Assembly: GCA_019310965.1 (NCBI GenBank)
Contig: JAFDDG010000011.1
Span: 1-64,000, forward strand
Direction of reading: 5' to 3'
Source of the DNA: Deltaproteobacteria bacterium
GTDB taxonomy: Bacteria > Myxococcota_A > UBA9160 > SMWR01
DNA: 64,000 nucleotides
Shown here piece after piece: positions 60,153-64,000 of this stretch (position 1 is the stretch's first letter; each line of letters begins with the position of its first letter). The notes beneath the pieces are model-generated. The model did no database searches. It saw nothing but the letters and a program-made list of their open reading frames with translations, and was not told where the DNA came from. The position numbers and the translations under genes are program-made.

Positions 60153-60184
60153 GGAGGGGAGATCGCTTTCGCGATCTCCCCTCC
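60153..60184. terminator. 14-bp perfect hairpin between the convergent GNAT gene and rnpB
   Basis: GGAGGGGAGATCGC-TTTC-GCGATCTCCCCTCC. Confidence 0.7.
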
Positions 60185-60249
60185 ACGGTGTGGGCCGTGT
60201 CGGAGCGCCGGGGGAATGGCCTTGCGGCTTCCTTCCCCGGGTCCGGGAA

Positions 60250-60700
60250 CGAGTCCCGGAGCGGACTGTAAGCCGGGTTCTGTTCCGACGCGCGAACGCG
60301 CCGGCGAGGATCATTCATCTAGGCGACGCATTGCTGCGCCGCTCGAGCGCTCCACCCGGACACCGGCCCCGGCCTCGCGGCCGGGTCACGGACGGGCCGT
60401 CCTTGCGGTGTCCCTATTCGAGTTTGCTCCGGGAGGGGCTTGCCCCGCCGCCGGTCACCCGGCTGTCGCGCGTGGGCTCTTACCCCACGATTTCACCCTT
60501 GCCTGTGCCCGGCTGCCGAAGCGGCCGGGCCATCGGCGGTGTGGTTTCTGCGGCGCTTTCCCTCGGGTTGCCCCGGGTCGCCGTTAACGACCTCCCTGCC
60601 CTATGGAGCCCGGACTTTCCTCCCGCGGTCACCGCCCGAGCACCGCCCGAGAGCGGCCCCGCCAGCGATCCTCCATCTGCCTCCGACGCCGGGATTCTCA
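60250..60700 (-). ncRNA. rnpB: RNase P RNA, bacterial type A (ends approximate)
   Basis: Reverse complement contains GAGGAAAGTCCGGGCTCC (rc of 60605-60622), GCAGAAACCAC and GAACCCGGCTTACAG universal rnpB signatures. Confidence 0.95.
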
Positions 60701-60768
60701 GCCAGCTTGCCGGGCTGCGCGAGGGGGGGACGACGATGGGCCAGGAGTATCAACAAGGATTCTCAATG

Positions 60769-60807
60769 AGTATCTATTGCATACTTATTGAGTATTAGAT
60801 ACATACT
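60769..60807. promoter_or_regulatory. Two tandem palindromic operators AGTAT-N7-ATACT (60769-60785 and 60791-60807)
   Basis: Perfect half-site match in both copies, exactly 22 bp apart, AT-rich island ending 6 nt before the HxlR ATG. Confidence 0.8.
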
Positions 60808-60813
60808 TTTAAC

Positions 60814-61545
60814 ATGGGGCAGAGCTTCGTTCAGCCCGGGCCCCCGACCGCGATTCCGAAGCCGGCGGGCATTTTCGATCCCGTGGCTCGCGCCCTCGAG
60901 GCGGTGGGCGACCGTTGGACCCTGGTGCTGGTCCTGGTGCTGGTGCGCCAGCTGCTCGGTGGGCCGCGCGGCTTCCAGGAGCTGCGCCAGCGGACGGGCA
61001 TCACACCGCGGGTGCTCTCGGGCCGGCTGCGCGAGCTGGTTTCGATAGGCCTCGTAGAGACCCAGAGTATGGGATCACGTTCGCTTTACGCCCTCACCGA
61101 GCAGGGGCGCTCGCTCGAGGCCGTCGTGGTGGCGATTGGACGTTGGTGGATTCAGCGCGGTCTCCAGCTGCTCGGTGTCGACGGGCGCCGCTTCACCGAG
61201 ACCTCGGCGCAGTCGGTGATCGAGTCGCTGCCATTCATGGTTCGCGAAGAGCGCGCGCGAGGCGTGGATCTCACTTTCGAGATCCGCCTGGAAGGGCCGG
61301 GTGGCGGTGTCTGGAGTGTGCGCGTGCACGACGGCACCTGCAGCGTGAGCCCCGGCTTCGCGGAGGGCGCCGACGTCCGCTACACGGCCGACGCCCCGGT
61401 CTGGTGCGGCGTGGCTCTCGGACTCGTCGACGCTCGGGAGACCTTCCGGCGCGGACTCATGACCAAGGAGGGCGGGCGAGCCGCTCTCGACCACTTCTTC
61501 CATCAGGTGCCGTCTGCAGAGACGAGCGAGGAGACGACAAGGTGA
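60814..61545 (+). CDS. HxlR-family winged-helix regulator fused to an SCP2-like C-terminal domain
   Basis: DPVARALEAVGDRWTLVLVLVLVRQLLGGPRGFQELRQRTGITPRVLSGRLRELVSIGLVETQ (HxlR); C-terminal WSVRVHDGTCSVSPGFAEGADVRYTADAPVWCGVALGLVDARETFRRGLMTKEGG (SCP2-like). Confidence 0.82.
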   Translation: MGQSFVQPGPPTAIPKPAGIFDPVARALEAVGDRWTLVLVLVLVRQLLGGPRGFQELRQRTGITPRVLSGRLRELVSIGLVETQSMGSRSLYALTEQGRSLEAVVVAIGRWWIQRGLQLLGVDGRRFTETSAQSVIESLPFMVREERARGVDLTFEIRLEGPGGGVWSVRVHDGTCSVSPGFAEGADVRYTADAPVWCGVALGLVDARETFRRGLMTKEGGRAALDHFFHQVPSAETSEETTR

Positions 61546-62639
61546 TTTCGTTCGAGCCCAGCGAAGAACAGCAGGTCGTGCGCGAGGCGATGCACGAGTT
61601 TGCGGAGCAGGTGTTGCGGCCCGCGTCGCGCGAGGCGGACGAGGCCTCCGCGCTGCCCGATGCGGTCCTGGCACAGCTCCACGAGCTGGGTCTCGTGGCA
61701 ACACAGCTCCCCGAGGCGTTTGGCGGCGGCGGCGAGCAGCGCTCGCCCCTCACCAACGCGATCCTGTTGGATGAGCTCGCCTGGGGCGACGCCGCGTTCG
61801 CCATGGCGGCTCTGGCGCCGGCGGCCTTCGCCTTTGCCGTGGCCGATCAGGGCACGCAGGACCAGCAGGCCGAGTGGCTGCCGCGCTTCTGCGGCGAGAA
61901 ACCCTACGCGGCGGCGTTGGCTCTGGTGGAGCCCAGCCCGCTCTTCGATGTCAACCGCCTGCGCACCGTCGCCGAGCCGAAAGGCGACGACGGCTTTGTT
62001 CTCTCCGGCGCCAAGAGCTGCGTGCCCCTGGGCGATCGCGCCGAGGCCTTCCTGGTAATCGCGCGCAACAACGGCGCTCGCGACGCCTTCATCCTGCCTC
62101 GCGACGCCGCGGGCCTCAGCATCTCGGAGACCGAGAAGAATCTCGGCTTGAAGGCCTTGCCGACGGTCACCCTCGAACTCGAGCGGGTGGAGGTGCCGGC
62201 CGCGGCACGTCTCGGAGGTTCCGATGGCTGCGACGTGCAACAGCTCGTCGATCGTGCGCGCGTCGCCAAGGCGGCCGTGTTGACGGGGCTGTCTCGTGCG
62301 GTGCTCGACTACAGCGTGCCCTACGCAAAGGATCGGCGCGCCTTCGATCAGGCCATTGCCCAGAAACAGGCCATTGCCTTCCGCATTGCCGACATGCGCA
62401 TCGAGATCGACGCCCAGCGCTGGCTCAGCTGGAAGGCCGCGGCGGATCTCGAATACGGGCGCCCGGCGACGAAGTCTGCGCATCACGCGGGCGCCTATGC
62501 GGCGGAGAAGGCCATGTGGATCGCCGACAACGGCGTGCAGGTGCTCGGCGGCCACGGCTTCATCCGCGAGCATCCGGTCGAGCTCTGGTACCGCAACGCC
62601 CGCACCCTCGGAGTGCTCGAAGGCATGCTTTCCGTCTAG
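61542..62639 (+). CDS. Acyl-CoA dehydrogenase family protein (shorter, atypical C-terminus), GTG start
   Basis: ISFEPSEEQQVVREAMHEFAEQVLRPASREAD; NGVQVLGGHGFIREHPVELWYRNARTLGVLEGMLSV; overlaps upstream stop codon. Confidence 0.9.
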   Translation: MISFEPSEEQQVVREAMHEFAEQVLRPASREADEASALPDAVLAQLHELGLVATQLPEAFGGGGEQRSPLTNAILLDELAWGDAAFAMAALAPAAFAFAVADQGTQDQQAEWLPRFCGEKPYAAALALVEPSPLFDVNRLRTVAEPKGDDGFVLSGAKSCVPLGDRAEAFLVIARNNGARDAFILPRDAAGLSISETEKNLGLKALPTVTLELERVEVPAAARLGGSDGCDVQQLVDRARVAKAAVLTGLSRAVLDYSVPYAKDRRAFDQAIAQKQAIAFRIADMRIEIDAQRWLSWKAAADLEYGRPATKSAHHAGAYAAEKAMWIADNGVQVLGGHGFIREHPVELWYRNARTLGVLEGMLSV

Positions 62640-62715
62640 CGGGATAAGAAGAACTGGGCCGCTGCAAAGCAGAAGGCCCGGCTCGGCCCAACGGGCAGAC
62701 CCAGGAGTCCCTCTG

Positions 62716-63897
62716 ATGATCGATTTCGAGCTCTCCCAACGCGACCGCAACATTCTCGATCAGGTGCGCCAGCAATCGCTGGTCTGCCGCCAATATGCGC
62801 GCCACTACGACGAGAACGAACACGAGTTCCCGCCGGACGTGCTGCCGGAGGCCGCCGACTTTCCCGAACTCGCCGGCGAGATGCTCAGGCGCGAGGAGGG
62901 CGACAGCGGCTTGGGCGTGCTCGGCCTGCTGGTGACCATGGGGGAGCACTGGGGCGACTACTCGGTGCGCATTCGCCGACCGAAGGGCACCGCCCTCGGC
63001 AACGCGGCGTTGCGCGCTTCCGGCACCCCGGAGCAACGCGAGAAATGGCGCTCGCTGACTCTCGCCATGGCGATCACCGAGCCGGGCTGCGGCTCGGATC
63101 CGTCCCAGGTGCAGACCACGGCGGTGCTCGACGAAGGGAGCGACGAGTGGGTGATCAACGGCGAGAAGATCTTCGTCACCGCCGGCTGCCGGGCGGAAGG
63201 CGTGGTGCTCTGGGCGACTCTCGACAGGAGTGCGGGTCGCGCCGGCATCAAGTCGTTCCTGGTGGAGAAGGGCACGCCCGGCTTCGTCGTTTCGCAGAAG
63301 GAGAAGAAGCTCGGCATCCGTGCCGATGACACCGCGGCCTACGTCTTCAACGACTGCCGCATTCCGCGCGGCAACCTGCTGGGCGGCAAGGAGGAGATTC
63401 CGAAGGCGGGCTCCGGCGGCTTCAAGGGCGTGATGAAGACCTTCAACATGACGCGTCCGTTGGTGGCGGCCATCGGTCTCGGCATGGGCGAGGCGGCTCT
63501 CGATTTTACCCGCGAGCACCTGGAAGACTGCGGCGTCGACCTCGGCTACGGCGGAGCGGCCTCCGGGCAATCCGCCGCCGCCGAAAAATTCCAGCGGCTC
63601 GAGGCCATCTACGAGGCGGCAAAGCTCACCATCCTGCGCGCCGCGTGGCTTGCCGATGCCGGGCAGCCCAACAACCTCGAGTCGTCGTTGTGCAAGGCCA
63701 AGACCGGCGCAGCGGTGCGTGAGATCACGCAGGGCTGCATCGAGATCCTGGGCCCGCTCGCGATCTCACGGGATCACCTGCTCGAGAAGTGGTTCCGCGA
63801 CGTTCGCATCACCGATATCTACGAGGGCACTGGAGAGATCCAGCGCATGATCATCGCGCGCACTCTCTTCGGCTACACCCGGGCAGACCTCAGCTAG
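62716..63897 (+). CDS. Acyl-CoA dehydrogenase
   Basis: AMAITEPGCGSDPSQVQTTAVLDEGSDEWVINGEKIFVTAG; FRDVRITDIYEGTGEIQRMIIARTLFG. Confidence 0.92.
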   Translation: MIDFELSQRDRNILDQVRQQSLVCRQYARHYDENEHEFPPDVLPEAADFPELAGEMLRREEGDSGLGVLGLLVTMGEHWGDYSVRIRRPKGTALGNAALRASGTPEQREKWRSLTLAMAITEPGCGSDPSQVQTTAVLDEGSDEWVINGEKIFVTAGCRAEGVVLWATLDRSAGRAGIKSFLVEKGTPGFVVSQKEKKLGIRADDTAAYVFNDCRIPRGNLLGGKEEIPKAGSGGFKGVMKTFNMTRPLVAAIGLGMGEAALDFTREHLEDCGVDLGYGGAASGQSAAAEKFQRLEAIYEAAKLTILRAAWLADAGQPNNLESSLCKAKTGAAVREITQGCIEILGPLAISRDHLLEKWFRDVRITDIYEGTGEIQRMIIARTLFGYTRADLS

Positions 63898-63962
63898 GAG
63901 CCCGGCTGCCGGGGGATCGTTCGCCGACGCGCGCGGCGCTCGTGCGCGGTAGGCTCTGCGCC

Positions 63963-64000
63963 GTGCAGGTGATCCTCGTCGACACGTCTGGAGAGAAACC
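63963..64000 (+). CDS. Possible start of next CDS (runs off window)
   Basis: GTG-initiated open frame VQVILVDTSGEK; too short to identify. Confidence 0.25.
   Translation, partial: MQVILVDTSGEK

Noticed and set aside
60216-60798. ORFs across 60216-60798 (e.g. 123 aa, 109 aa, part of 281 aa)
   Set aside because: They lie on the antisense strand of rnpB, which is clearly recognisable.
1-64000. CRISPR arrays, toxin-antitoxin, restriction or phage-defence modules
   Set aside because: No regularly spaced repeats and no recognisable cas, toxin, restriction, retron or phage proteins in any supported ORF.

Overview
The window is a GC-rich, densely coded bacterial chromosome segment, probably from a myxobacterial or deltaproteobacterial-type lineage (taxonomy is inference only). 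It carries mostly metabolic genes: a nadA 3' end; a surface-glycosylation block (two YfhO-like proteins, a methyltransferase, a GT2); a malate-CoA ligase/malyl-CoA lyase/mesaconyl-CoA hydratase cluster; pntAA-AB-B; several acyl-CoA dehydrogenases; leuCD; tkt; dinB; purN-metF; thrH; uppP; and a sigma-70 factor. RNA genes are tRNA-Pro(TGG) at 37580-37655 and RNase P RNA on the minus strand at about 60250-60700. I saw no CRISPR array, prophage or intact transposon. The most notable items are: (1) a frameshifted second copy of the nadA 3' end at 7379-7596, about 90% identical to the real 3' end at 34-252 and bracketing a 7.1 kb glycosylation cassette, which looks like a cryptic insertion at the 3' end of nadA; (2) a tyrosine-recombinase C-terminal relic directly downstream of tRNA-Pro; (3) two tandem AGTAT-N7-ATACT operators exactly 22 bp apart, abutting the start codon of an HxlR-SCP2-like fusion regulator next to a pair of dissimilar acyl-CoA dehydrogenases; (4) a 0.7 kb noncoding region with a series of stable hairpins upstream of the sigma factor; (5) a malyl-CoA gene cluster with an embedded 73-aa Cys-rich ferredoxin-like ORF. 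All family calls come from reading translations by eye; no database searches were run.
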